Shown piece by piece: positions 27,210 to 35,689 of a stretch of 64,000 nt of DNA. Source of the stretch: Acidimicrobiales bacterium (lineage in GTDB: Bacteria; Actinomycetota; Acidimicrobiia; Acidimicrobiales; JAUJNH01); assembly GCA_030448245.1 (NCBI GenBank), contig JAUJNH010000007.1, positions 124,001-188,000 of the forward strand. The letters run 5' to 3'. The notes beneath the pieces were generated by a model, which saw only the letters and a list, made by a program, of their open reading frames with translations, had not been told where the DNA came from and made no database searches. A program made the position numbers and the translations under genes. How positions within the stretch are numbered: the first letter of the stretch is position 1; every line of letters starts with the position of its first letter.

Positions 27210-28664
27210 TCACTGGAGGACGTCGACGAAGCGCTCCAGCTGCCGGAGGTTGCGGCACTCGAAGACACCGTCGCAGTGGTTGGCGTACTCGCCGACGATC
27301 GAGTCCCCCGTGTCCCAGTAGCTCTTCGGCTCCGGGTTCAGCCAGTACACGTGGCGGGCCTTGGCCCGGATCTCCTTCACGACCCACGAGCCGGCCGCGT
27401 GGTAGTTGTTCCGGGCGTCGCCGAGCAGGATGACCGTGGTCTTGGGGCCGATGTCGCTCCCCCACCGCTTCCAAAAGGTCTCAAAGGCGTGGCCGTAGTC
27501 GCTGTGGCCGTCGACCCAGATCACGTCGGCCTCGGTGTTCACCCGGTGGATGGCTGAGGCCACGTCGTCGACGCCGTCGAAGAAGCGGGTGACCTCGTCG
27601 ATCCCGTCGATGAAGACGAACGACCGGACCTTCGAGAACTGGCCGGCGATGGCGTGCACCAGCATCAGCGTGAAGCGGGCGAAGGCGGCGACCGACCCGG
27701 AGATGTCGGCGACCACGAAGATCTCCGGCTTGGTGGGGCGGGGGTAGCGGAACTTCGGCTCGGCCGGCACGCCGCCGTAGCTGAGCGAGTGGCGCACCGT
27801 GCTGCGGAAGTCGAGCGGGCCCTTCCGGCCGTGACGGCGCTTGCGGGCCAGGCGGACGGCGAGCTTGCGGGTGAGCGGGAAGAGCGCCTTGCGCAGCTGG
27901 GCCATCTCCTCCTTCGAGGCGTGCATGAAGTCGATGTCCTCGGGCAGCGGCTTGCGCAGCGTCTTGGCCATGGCCTGGGGGCCGCGGTCGGCCACGAGGC
28001 GGCGCCGGATCTCGGCCTCGATCTCCTTGCGCAACCGGTCCATGCGGCTCTCGAACTCGTCGAGGGCCAGCCGGCGCTCGAGGTCGGTGAGGCCGCCGTC
28101 GGCGTCGTCCTCGGCCTGCTCCAGGAGCCGCCGGAGCATCCCTTCGAGGTCGAGGTGGCGCAGCGTCCGGTAGAGGTAGTACGTGCCCCCCACCGGCCGG
28201 CCCGGCTCCATCCCGCTGAACCGGGTCACGGCCTGCTTGGCCAGCGCCTTGGTCACGGCGTCGTCGCCGTCGAGCATCGCCTTGTAGAGCATCTCGGCCA
28301 GCTCCTCGGCCGTGAGCCCCTCCAGGCTGCCGGCCCCCTCGGGCTGCCCGCCCTGCAGCTGCTGGAGCAGGCCGTCCAGATCGTCCTCCACCACCGGGCC
28401 CACGTCCCCCGGGTCGAGGCTGGCGTCACCGCCGAGCGCCGAGAAGTACACCTCGAAGACCGTCTCGAAGGGCCGCCAGTGCGAGTGGCTCTTCACCATC
28501 GTGGCCGCCAAGGCGTACTTGAGGGACTCGCGGTCGGCCAGGTCGACGACCCGCAGGGCCTCCATGGCATCGATGTGCTCGGTCAGCGACACGGGCAGGC
28601 CGGCGTTGCGCAGCTCGATGACGAACCCGTTGAGCACGTCGAGCAGGGAGCGGGTGGCGGCCAT
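27210..28664 (-). CDS. CoxE-like VWA domain-containing protein
   Basis: MAATRSLLDVLNGFVIELRNAGLPVSLTEHIDAMEAL...IFVVADISGSVAAFARFTLMLVHAIAGQFSKVRSFVFIDGIDEVT (MIDAS-like DxSxS). Confidence 0.88.
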   Translation of the reverse strand: MAATRSLLDVLNGFVIELRNAGLPVSLTEHIDAMEALRVVDLADRESLKYALAATMVKSHSHWRPFETVFEVYFSALGGDASLDPGDVGPVVEDDLDGLLQQLQGGQPEGAGSLEGLTAEELAEMLYKAMLDGDDAVTKALAKQAVTRFSGMEPGRPVGGTYYLYRTLRHLDLEGMLRRLLEQAEDDADGGLTDLERRLALDEFESRMDRLRKEIEAEIRRRLVADRGPQAMAKTLRKPLPEDIDFMHASKEEMAQLRKALFPLTRKLAVRLARKRRHGRKGPLDFRSTVRHSLSYGGVPAEPKFRYPRPTKPEIFVVADISGSVAAFARFTLMLVHAIAGQFSKVRSFVFIDGIDEVTRFFDGVDDVASAIHRVNTEADVIWVDGHSDYGHAFETFWKRWGSDIGPKTTVILLGDARNNYHAAGSWVVKEIRAKARHVYWLNPEPKSYWDTGDSIVGEYANHCDGVFECRNLRQLERFVDVLQ

Positions 28665-28666
28665 GG

Positions 28667-29560
28667 TCAGCGAGCCTTGAGCGGGTCGTTGACCGTCAGC
28701 TCCTTTGCCGCCCGCTGGATGTCGGACTGGTACTTGAGGAGGATGTTGAGGGTGCTCTTGGCCGTCTCGGCGTCGACGTCGTCGATGCCGAGGAGGAGGA
28801 GGGTGCGGGCCCAGTCGAGCGTCTCGGAGACCGACGGGTGCTTCTTCAGCTCGAGCTGGCGGATCGACCGGACGATGCGGACCACCTGGTCGGCCAGGTG
28901 CTCGGAGATGTCCGGCACCCGGGTGAGCACGATCTCCTTCTCGCGCTCCATCTGCGGGTAGTCGATGTGCAGGAACAGGCAGCGCCGCTTCAGCGCCTCT
29001 GACAGCTCACGCATGTTGTTCGAGGTGAGGAGCACGAGCGGGACCTGCTCGGCGGCCACCGTCCCCAGCTCGGGGATCGACACCTGGTAGTCGGACAGGA
29101 CCTCGAGGAGCAGCGCCTCGGTCTCGATCTCCAGGCGGTCGACCTCGTCGATCAGGAGCACCACCGGGTCGGTGGCCCGGATCGCCTCGAGCAGCGGCCG
29201 GCTCAGCAGGAAGCTCTCGGAGAAGATGTCCTCCTCGAGCTCGCTCCAGGTGGCCCCCTCGCCCTCGGCGTTGCGCTCGGCCTGGATCCGCAGCAGCTGC
29301 TTCTTGTAGTTCCACTCGTACAGCGCCTTTGACTCGTCGAGGCCCTCGTAGCACTGCAGCCGGATGAGGCGGGATCCGGTGACGGCGGCCACCGCCTTGG
29401 CCAGCTCGGTCTTGCCGGTCCCGGCCGGACCCTCGACCAGGATCGGCTTCTCCAGGCGGTCGGCCAGGTGGACGACGCCGCTGATGGCGTCGTCGGCCAG
29501 GTAGGAGACCGTCTTGAGGGCGTCCTTGACGTCGGCGGCTGACTCGAAGCGGGCGGCCAC
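28667..29560 (-). CDS. MoxR family AAA+ ATPase
   Basis: ILVEGPAGTGKTELAKAVAAVTGSRLIRLQCYEGLDESKALYEWNYKKQLL (Walker A), VVLLIDEVDRLEIETEALLLEVLSDYQVSIPELG (Walker B). Confidence 0.92.
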   Translation of the reverse strand: MAARFESAADVKDALKTVSYLADDAISGVVHLADRLEKPILVEGPAGTGKTELAKAVAAVTGSRLIRLQCYEGLDESKALYEWNYKKQLLRIQAERNAEGEGATWSELEEDIFSESFLLSRPLLEAIRATDPVVLLIDEVDRLEIETEALLLEVLSDYQVSIPELGTVAAEQVPLVLLTSNNMRELSEALKRRCLFLHIDYPQMEREKEIVLTRVPDISEHLADQVVRIVRSIRQLELKKHPSVSETLDWARTLLLLGIDDVDAETAKSTLNILLKYQSDIQRAAKELTVNDPLKAR

Positions 29561-29563
29561 GGA

Positions 29564-30835
29564 TCAGCGGACGTGGCCGTCGCCGTCGACCAGGTACTTG
29601 GTCGTCGTCAGCTCGCGCACGCCCATCGGGCCGCGGGCGTGGAGCTTCTGGGTGCTGATGCCGATCTCGGCGCCGAAGCCGAACTCCTCGCCGTCGGTGA
29701 AGCGGGTCGAGGCGTTGACCACCACGGCGGCGGCGTCGACCTCGCGCTGGAAGCGGGCGGCGCTGGCTAGGTCGCGGGTGACGATGGCCTCGGTGTGGCC
29801 GGAGCCGAAGCGGGTGATGTGCTCGACGGCCTCGCCCAGCGAGCCGACCACCCTGGCCTTGAGCACCAGGTCGAGGTACTCCCGGCCCCACTCGGCGTAG
29901 TCGTCGATCTCGGCGGCGGGGGGCCCGAGGAGGGCCACCGCCTCGGCGTCGCCCCGCAGCTCGACGCCCTCGAGGGCGGCCGCGGCACGGGGCAGGAAGC
30001 TGCTGGCCACGTCGCGGTGGACGAGCAGCGCCTCGGTGGCGTTGCACACCCCGGGCCGCTGGGTCTTGCCGTTGACGAGGATGGCCAGGGCGGCGTCGAG
30101 GTCGGCGCTCGCGTCCACGTACACGTGGCAGTTGCCGTCGCCGTCGATGACGTAGGGCACGGTGGCGTGCTCGACGATCGCCTCGATCAGGGAGCGGCCG
30201 CCCCGGGGGACGAGGAGGTCGATCGAGCCGCGCAGGCGCATGAAGTCGACGGCGCCGGCCCGGCTGGTGTCCTCGACCAGGGCCACGCAGTCGACCGGGA
30301 GGCCCTCCTTCTCGACCGCGTCGCGGAGGGCGGCGGCGATGACCAGGTTCGACGAGATGGCGGCCGCCGAGCCGCGGAGGAAGGCGGCGTTGCCGGCCTT
30401 CAGGCACAGGGCGGCGGCGTCGCTGGTGACGTTGGGCCGGCTCTCGTAGATGACGGCCACGACGCCGAGCGGCACCCGCACCCGGCGCAGGCGCAGGCCG
30501 TTGGGCCGCACCCACCCGTCGACCACCTCGCCCACCGGGTCGGCCAGCCCTGCCACCTGGCGCAGCCCGCCGGCCATGCCCTCGATGCGGGCCGGGCTGA
30601 GCCGGAGGCGGTCGACCAGTGGGCCCGGCGTGCCCTGCCCCTCGGCCCGGGCCACGTCCTCGGCGTTGGCCGCCAGGATGGCGTCGGCCCGGTCGACGAG
30701 CAGGTCGGCCGCGGCGAGGAGGACCGCGTCCTTGGTGGCCGACGAGGCGGTGGCCAGCACCCGGCTGGCCGCCTTCACCCGCCGGCCGAGCTCGGCCAGC
30801 GAGGCTGCCGTCGGCGGCGCGGCGGGATCGGCCAT
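29564..30835 (-). CDS. proA: Glutamate-5-semialdehyde dehydrogenase
   Basis: [41 protein letters not shown]...[34 protein letters not shown]...[19 protein letters not shown]. Confidence 0.96.
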   Translation of the reverse strand: MADPAAPPTAASLAELGRRVKAASRVLATASSATKDAVLLAAADLLVDRADAILAANAEDVARAEGQGTPGPLVDRLRLSPARIEGMAGGLRQVAGLADPVGEVVDGWVRPNGLRLRRVRVPLGVVAVIYESRPNVTSDAAALCLKAGNAAFLRGSAAAISSNLVIAAALRDAVEKEGLPVDCVALVEDTSRAGAVDFMRLRGSIDLLVPRGGRSLIEAIVEHATVPYVIDGDGNCHVYVDASADLDAALAILVNGKTQRPGVCNATEALLVHRDVASSFLPRAAAALEGVELRGDAEAVALLGPPAAEIDDYAEWGREYLDLVLKARVVGSLGEAVEHITRFGSGHTEAIVTRDLASAARFQREVDAAAVVVNASTRFTDGEEFGFGAEIGISTQKLHARGPMGVRELTTTKYLVDGDGHVR

Positions 30836-30885
30836 GGCCTCAGCCTACCGACGGGCGGTCCGTCAGCCGCCCGGTTGCCCGGCCG

Positions 30886-31302
30886 TCAGCTGCGGCCCGT
30901 GACCTTCTTCTTGAGGGCGCCCAGCCCGCTCCTTCCGCCCTCCTTGGCCTTCGCCGCGTATCTCTTGGCCCGCTGCAGCAGGAGCCGGGCCCACACGAAC
31001 TCGGTGGCGAGGAGGGCCAGACCGGCGATGAGCACGAGGATGCCGGGCCCGGGCAGGACGAACATGGCGATGCCGGCGACCACGATCGTGACCCCCACCA
31101 CCAGGACGATCATGCGGTAGGCCTGGCGGACGATGACGTTCGGGCTGCGCCCCAGCTCGTACCAGCGCCGGGCCCGGTCCTCAGCCCGCTCCTCGAGCGG
31201 GTCGTCCAGCCGCTCCAGGCGCGGGTGCCGGTGTGCGCCGCCGCCCTCCACGGACGACAGTCTGCCCCGGCTGGTGCGGCTCTGCGCGGTCGACTCGGTC
31301 AC
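30886..31302 (-). CDS. PGPGW-like small transmembrane protein
   Basis: RQAYRMIVLVVGVTIVVAGIAMFVLPGPGILVLIAGLALLATEFVWARLLLQRAKRYAAKAKE; PGPG motif between TM segments; start overlaps terC stop. Confidence 0.8.
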   Translation of the reverse strand: MTESTAQSRTSRGRLSSVEGGGAHRHPRLERLDDPLEERAEDRARRWYELGRSPNVIVRQAYRMIVLVVGVTIVVAGIAMFVLPGPGILVLIAGLALLATEFVWARLLLQRAKRYAAKAKEGGRSGLGALKKKVTGRS

Positions 31303-32414
31303 CGGGGGGCTCGGTCCTCACCGTCGACCTCGGTCGGCTGCGCCAGGCCCTCCGAGGCCGCCGGTCCGCTCTCCCCGTCCCGGTCCCGGCGCCGCTCGGC
31401 CTCGCCCATCTCGTGGTCGACCGAGTCGTCGGTGTCGGCGTCGCGCTGGTCAGCCTTGAGCGACGCCACGATGGCCACCGTGAGCACGACGGCGATCACG
31501 ACCAGGGACAGCCAGGTCGGCGGGTGCAGCTCGAACGGCTTGCCGACGGCCAGCATCTTGAGGCCGACGTAGGCCAGGATCACGCCGAGCCCGAGGTTGA
31601 GGTACCGGAACTTCCCGGCCAGGCCGGACAGCAGGAAGAACAGCGAGCGCAGGCCGAGGATGGCAAAGGCGTTCGAGGAGAAGACGATGAACTGCTCGCG
31701 GCTGACGGCCAACACAGCCGGCACCGAGTCGACGGCGAACACCACGTCGGTGGTCTCGATCAGGATCAGGACGGCGAACAGGGGGGTGGCCACCCGCTTG
31801 CCGTCCTTCTTGGTGAACATCTTCTGGCCGTCGTACTCGTCGGTCGACGGGATCACCTTGCGCACGGCCCGGAGCGCGAGGTTCTGCGAGTAGTCGACCT
31901 CGTCGGTCTCGTCGTGGTGGGCGATCTTCCAGGCCGTGTACAGCAGGAAGACGCCGAACACGTACAGAACCCACTCGAAGCGCTCGATGAGGGCCACGCC
32001 CGCGAAGATGAAGACGGCACGAAGCACCAGGGCCCCGAAGATGCCCCAGAACAGCACCCGGAACTGGTACTGCTTCGGCACGCCGAAGAACGAGAAGATC
32101 ACGGCCCAGACGAAGACGTTGTCGATCGAGAGCGACTTCTCGATCAGGAAGCCTGAGATGTACTCGGTGGCCGCCAAACCGCCGTGCCAGCCGAACATCA
32201 GGCCCGTGAAGGCGACGCCGATCGAGATCCAGATGGCCGACTCGATCGCCGCCTCCTTGAAGCTGACGACGTGGGGCTTGCGGTGCACGATGAGCAGGTC
32301 GGCCACGACGAGCAGGGTGAGGAAGCCGAGGAGCGCGCCCCACTGCCAGGGGTGGACGTCGAAGGAGGCGAACCTCCCTCCGGCGTCGGCGGCGGCGGCG
32401 AGCATGGTGGGCAC
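31299..32414 (-). CDS. TerC family integral membrane protein
   Basis: KEAAIESAIWISIGVAFTGLMFGWHGGLAATEYISGFLIEKSLSIDNVFVWAVIFSFFGVP...PLFAVLILIETTDVVFAVDSVPAVLAVSREQFIVFSSNAFAILGLRSLFFLL; TerC signature regions. Confidence 0.95.
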   Translation of the reverse strand: MPTMLAAAADAGGRFASFDVHPWQWGALLGFLTLLVVADLLIVHRKPHVVSFKEAAIESAIWISIGVAFTGLMFGWHGGLAATEYISGFLIEKSLSIDNVFVWAVIFSFFGVPKQYQFRVLFWGIFGALVLRAVFIFAGVALIERFEWVLYVFGVFLLYTAWKIAHHDETDEVDYSQNLALRAVRKVIPSTDEYDGQKMFTKKDGKRVATPLFAVLILIETTDVVFAVDSVPAVLAVSREQFIVFSSNAFAILGLRSLFFLLSGLAGKFRYLNLGLGVILAYVGLKMLAVGKPFELHPPTWLSLVVIAVVLTVAIVASLKADQRDADTDDSVDHEMGEAERRRDRDGESGPAASEGLAQPTEVDGEDRAPR

Positions 32415-32559
32415 GATGGGTCTCCGGGGGGCTGGTGCGCGGGTGGGGTGGACCTACCCCTGGCGGCGTGTCCGTGACCATGCTGGCCGCCGCGGCTCGA
32501 CTACGTCAACCGTGGCTTGACAGGGTGGCAGGCGACCGGCCGCCATTAGCGTCTCGCCC

Positions 32560-34008
32560 GTGAGCTTCCTCGAGGGCGCCCTGCGCACCGTGCTCAGCGC
32601 CGGCCGCCCCGGGGCGCCCACGGGGCCGCTGGTCGAGCCGGTCGAGCGGTTCGTGGCCGAGGTGGCCGAGGTGCTCGTCGGCCTGGCCGGCACCGTCGCC
32701 GGCCGCCTGTCGGCCTCACCGGCCGAGCTCGAGCGGGATGTGGCGATCGAGGCGCTGAACATCGCCATGGCCATCGCCGACGCCGACGGGCGCCACAGCG
32801 ACACCGAGCTGGCCGCCCTGGGCCAGGCCTTTGGCGGCCGCTTCGGCTCGGCCGCCACCGTGGGCCTCGACGGCCGCAGCCGGTGGCTGGAGGAGCCGTC
32901 GACGCTGTTCGAGATCCTGGTCGGCCACGACGCCCGCGACGGCACCCGCACGGCGTGGCGCTACTACGAGCTGGCCATGCGCATCGCCCACACCACCGCC
33001 GGTCTCGACGCCGTCACGTCGGAGGCCGAGCTGGCGGCGATCGACCGGCTGCGCAGGACCCTCCTCGACACCATGCGCAGCGGCCCGCCCTCGCCCTCGG
33101 CCCGCCAGGCCTCGGGCGGCGGCCCCGCAGACCCGGCCGACGCGGCGGCGGGCACCCCACTGCCGGCGCCCGAGCAGCTGCCTCCGCCCCGGCCGCTGTC
33201 CGAGCTGCTGGCCGAGCTCGACGCCCTCATCGGCCTGGCCCCGGTGAAGGCCGAGATCCACCGGGTGGCCGACCTCCTCCGAGTCATGCAGCTGCGGCGG
33301 GAGCGGGGCCTGCCCACCACCGGTGGCAGCCGGCACCTGGTGTTCACCGGCAACCCTGGCACCGGGAAGACCACGGTGGCCCGGCTGGTGGCGCAGATCT
33401 ACCGCACCCTCGGCGTGGTCGAGGGGGGCCACCTGGTCGAGACCGACCGCAGCGGCCTGGTCGCCGGCTTCGTCGGGCAGACTGCGACGAAGGTGAAGGC
33501 CGTGGTCGACTCGGCTCTCGGCGGGGTGCTGCTCATCGACGAGGCCTACGCCCTGGTCCGGGGCACCGAGAGCGACTTCGGGCGCGAGGCCATCGACACG
33601 CTGGTGAAGATGGTCGAGGACCACCGCGACGACCTCGTCGTCATCCTCGCCGGCTACCCCGACGAGATGGCCCTGCTGGTGGCGGCCAACCCGGGGCTCA
33701 AGAGCCGCTTCCCGACCACCATCCACTTCCCGGACTACAGCACCGAGGAGCTGGTCGCCATCTTCGCGGTGATGTGCCGCTCCGCCTCCTACGAGCCGAC
33801 ACCCGCGGCCCTCGAGGTCGTGCGCCGACGCTTCGACGCCGACCCCCGCGGGCCCGGCTTCGGCAACGCCCGCGCCGCCCGGAACCTGTTCGAGGCGGCG
33901 CTGGCCCGCCACGCCAGCCGCATCGTCGACCTGACCGAGGCGGGGACGTCGGTCACCGACGAGCAGCTGAGCACCCTGGAGCCGGCCGACCTCGAGCCCA
34001 CGAGCTGA
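32560..34008 (+). CDS. TerB-like domain + CbbX/EccA-type AAA+ ATPase
   Basis: ALNIAMAIADADGRHSDTELAALGQAFGGRF (TerB-like helical region), then LIGLAPVKAEIHRVADLLRVMQLRRERGLPTTGGSRHLVFTGNPGTGKTTVARLVAQIYRTLGVV...GVLLIDEAYALVRGTESDFGREAIDTLVKMVEDHRDDLVVILAGY. Confidence 0.88.
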   Translation: MSFLEGALRTVLSAGRPGAPTGPLVEPVERFVAEVAEVLVGLAGTVAGRLSASPAELERDVAIEALNIAMAIADADGRHSDTELAALGQAFGGRFGSAATVGLDGRSRWLEEPSTLFEILVGHDARDGTRTAWRYYELAMRIAHTTAGLDAVTSEAELAAIDRLRRTLLDTMRSGPPSPSARQASGGGPADPADAAAGTPLPAPEQLPPPRPLSELLAELDALIGLAPVKAEIHRVADLLRVMQLRRERGLPTTGGSRHLVFTGNPGTGKTTVARLVAQIYRTLGVVEGGHLVETDRSGLVAGFVGQTATKVKAVVDSALGGVLLIDEAYALVRGTESDFGREAIDTLVKMVEDHRDDLVVILAGYPDEMALLVAANPGLKSRFPTTIHFPDYSTEELVAIFAVMCRSASYEPTPAALEVVRRRFDADPRGPGFGNARAARNLFEAALARHASRIVDLTEAGTSVTDEQLSTLEPADLEPTS

Positions 34009-34925
34009 TGTCACCGGGCCTGAAGAGCCTCGCCGCGCTGGTGGCCGCCGCGGCCATGGTGGGTGCCGCGGTCGTGGGGCGCGGTGCGCTCGAGACGAAG
34101 AAGGAGCGCGACGACCTCCGCCTCACGGTGGCGTGCGACCCCCTGGCCCAGGCGTTCTGCGAGGCGGCCGCGGCCGCCGATCCCCGCGTCACCGTCAAGG
34201 TCGAGGCGCCGGACGTCACCACCAAGCGGCTCGTCGGGCTGCAAGCCGGGGAGCGCCCTGACATCCAGGCGTGGGTCAGCGTCGGCCCTTGGCTCCAGAT
34301 GGCCGACGGCCGCCGCCCGGGCCAAGCCCGGTTGCAACGGGGCGATCCCCACTTCGTGTCCTCCACGCCGCTGGTGCTCGTCACCCGCGCCGGCCAGAGG
34401 CTCGACGCGTGCGGAAAGCCGCCGGCCGGCTGCCTGCCGCTGCCTCGCAGCTCGGTCGGCCTCCCGTCGCCCCGCAGCAGCGGCATCGGCCTGGCGGGTC
34501 TGGCCCAGGTGGTTCTGGCCGCCACCGGCACGGCGGCCGCCGAGCTCGACAGGTCGGTCATCGAGTCGGGCAGCGCGGTACCGGTGATCGACGCCCTCGA
34601 ACGGGCGACGAATCCGACCGCTGGCCTCGAGCAGCTCAACGCCAACTTCGCCCAGGCCAACCCGCTGGTCACCACCCAGGCGGCGGCGGCGGCGGTTGGC
34701 AGCCGCGCCGCCGTGATTCCGAGCGACCCGCCCGTCCGAGCCGTCCTCCAGGTGGGGCTGCTCGACGAGACCGCTCGCCTCGCCATGGGCGGCTCCGGGC
34801 CGGCAGGCAGGGCTTTGGCCAAGGCCGCCACCGATGCCGGCTGGGGCCCGCCGCTCGACCCCGCCGGCGGGCTCCCGGACCCCGGCGTCCTGGCCGCGCT
34901 CCAGGACGCCTGGCGGGGCCCATAG
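34008..34925 (+). CDS. Membrane-anchored extracellular solute-binding-like protein
   Basis: ATG overlaps upstream stop; N-terminal hydrophobic segment LAALVAAAAMVGAAVVG then LRLTVACDPLAQAFCEAAAAADPRVTVKVEAPDVTTKRLVGLQAGERPDIQAWVSVGPWLQMAD; SBP-like layout. Confidence 0.6.
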   Translation: MSPGLKSLAALVAAAAMVGAAVVGRGALETKKERDDLRLTVACDPLAQAFCEAAAAADPRVTVKVEAPDVTTKRLVGLQAGERPDIQAWVSVGPWLQMADGRRPGQARLQRGDPHFVSSTPLVLVTRAGQRLDACGKPPAGCLPLPRSSVGLPSPRSSGIGLAGLAQVVLAATGTAAAELDRSVIESGSAVPVIDALERATNPTAGLEQLNANFAQANPLVTTQAAAAAVGSRAAVIPSDPPVRAVLQVGLLDETARLAMGGSGPAGRALAKAATDAGWGPPLDPAGGLPDPGVLAALQDAWRGP

Positions 34926-34931
34926 CGATTG

Positions 34932-35597
34932 TCAGCCAGGCGCCGCCTCGGTCCCGAGGACGACCTGGAAGGCGCTCGCCCAGTCCTGGTAGCCAACGTC
35001 GTTGGGGTGGAACCAGTCGGCCGCGTACTTCCCCCGCCACGGTGGACCGGTTGCCGCCCACAGGTCGACGAGGCGCAGGTCTCGGGCCGAAGCCAGCTCT
35101 GCCAACAGCTCGTTGACCTGGTGGGCTTCCCGCTCCCGCAGGCCCCTGGGCAGGTTGGCCAGCAGCGAGCCGGCCGGCAGCGCAGCCGAGACCTGCTTCA
35201 TTGCCTCGGCCAGGCCTGCGGGCCGGCGCAGCAGGTCGTTGGCCCCGACCGCGCAGGAGACCAGGTCAGGTGTGAGGGTGGCGAGCGCTGGAACCTGGTC
35301 AACCAGCACGTCGGCGGCCAACGCCCCGCTCTTGGAGAGGTTGACCACCCGCCACTTCACCAGGTCGCGCTCCTCGAGCCAGGCCCGGACGAGCCCGACG
35401 TAGCCGCGGCTGGCCGCGCTGGCTCCGACGCCCTGGGCCGTCGAGTCACCGAACACGACCCAGAGCCGCTCCGTCCCCTGTCCGGGATGGTCGTTGGCCC
35501 GGCGCCACTCCTCGGCGTAGGCCAGGATCTGGTGGCGCCGCTCGCGGGTGCCGGGCAGGAGGCCGAGCAGCCGCCGCCGTACCGCCCCTCGCTCCAC
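34932..35597 (-). CDS. SGNH/GDSL hydrolase family protein
   Basis: RLWVVFGDSTAQGVGASAASRGYVGLVRAWL (GDS block), LVSCAVGANDLLRRP (GxND block), DWFHPNDVGYQDWA (DxxH block). Confidence 0.88.
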   Translation of the reverse strand: MERGAVRRRLLGLLPGTRERRHQILAYAEEWRRANDHPGQGTERLWVVFGDSTAQGVGASAASRGYVGLVRAWLEERDLVKWRVVNLSKSGALAADVLVDQVPALATLTPDLVSCAVGANDLLRRPAGLAEAMKQVSAALPAGSLLANLPRGLREREAHQVNELLAELASARDLRLVDLWAATGPPWRGKYAADWFHPNDVGYQDWASAFQVVLGTEAAPG

Positions 35598-35689
35598 GCC
35601 ACCTGCAACCCCGTCGTCAGCTCCCGCCTTCCACGCCAGCCGGTCGGGGCCTGAGCCCGTTCGCCGCAGGGTGGCCCTAACCTGCTCTC

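Noticed and set aside
32415-32559. Possible yybP-ykoY (Mn) riboswitch upstream of terC
   Set aside because: TerC genes often have one, but I could not find the expected conserved loops in this short intergenic region; a covariance-model search would be needed.
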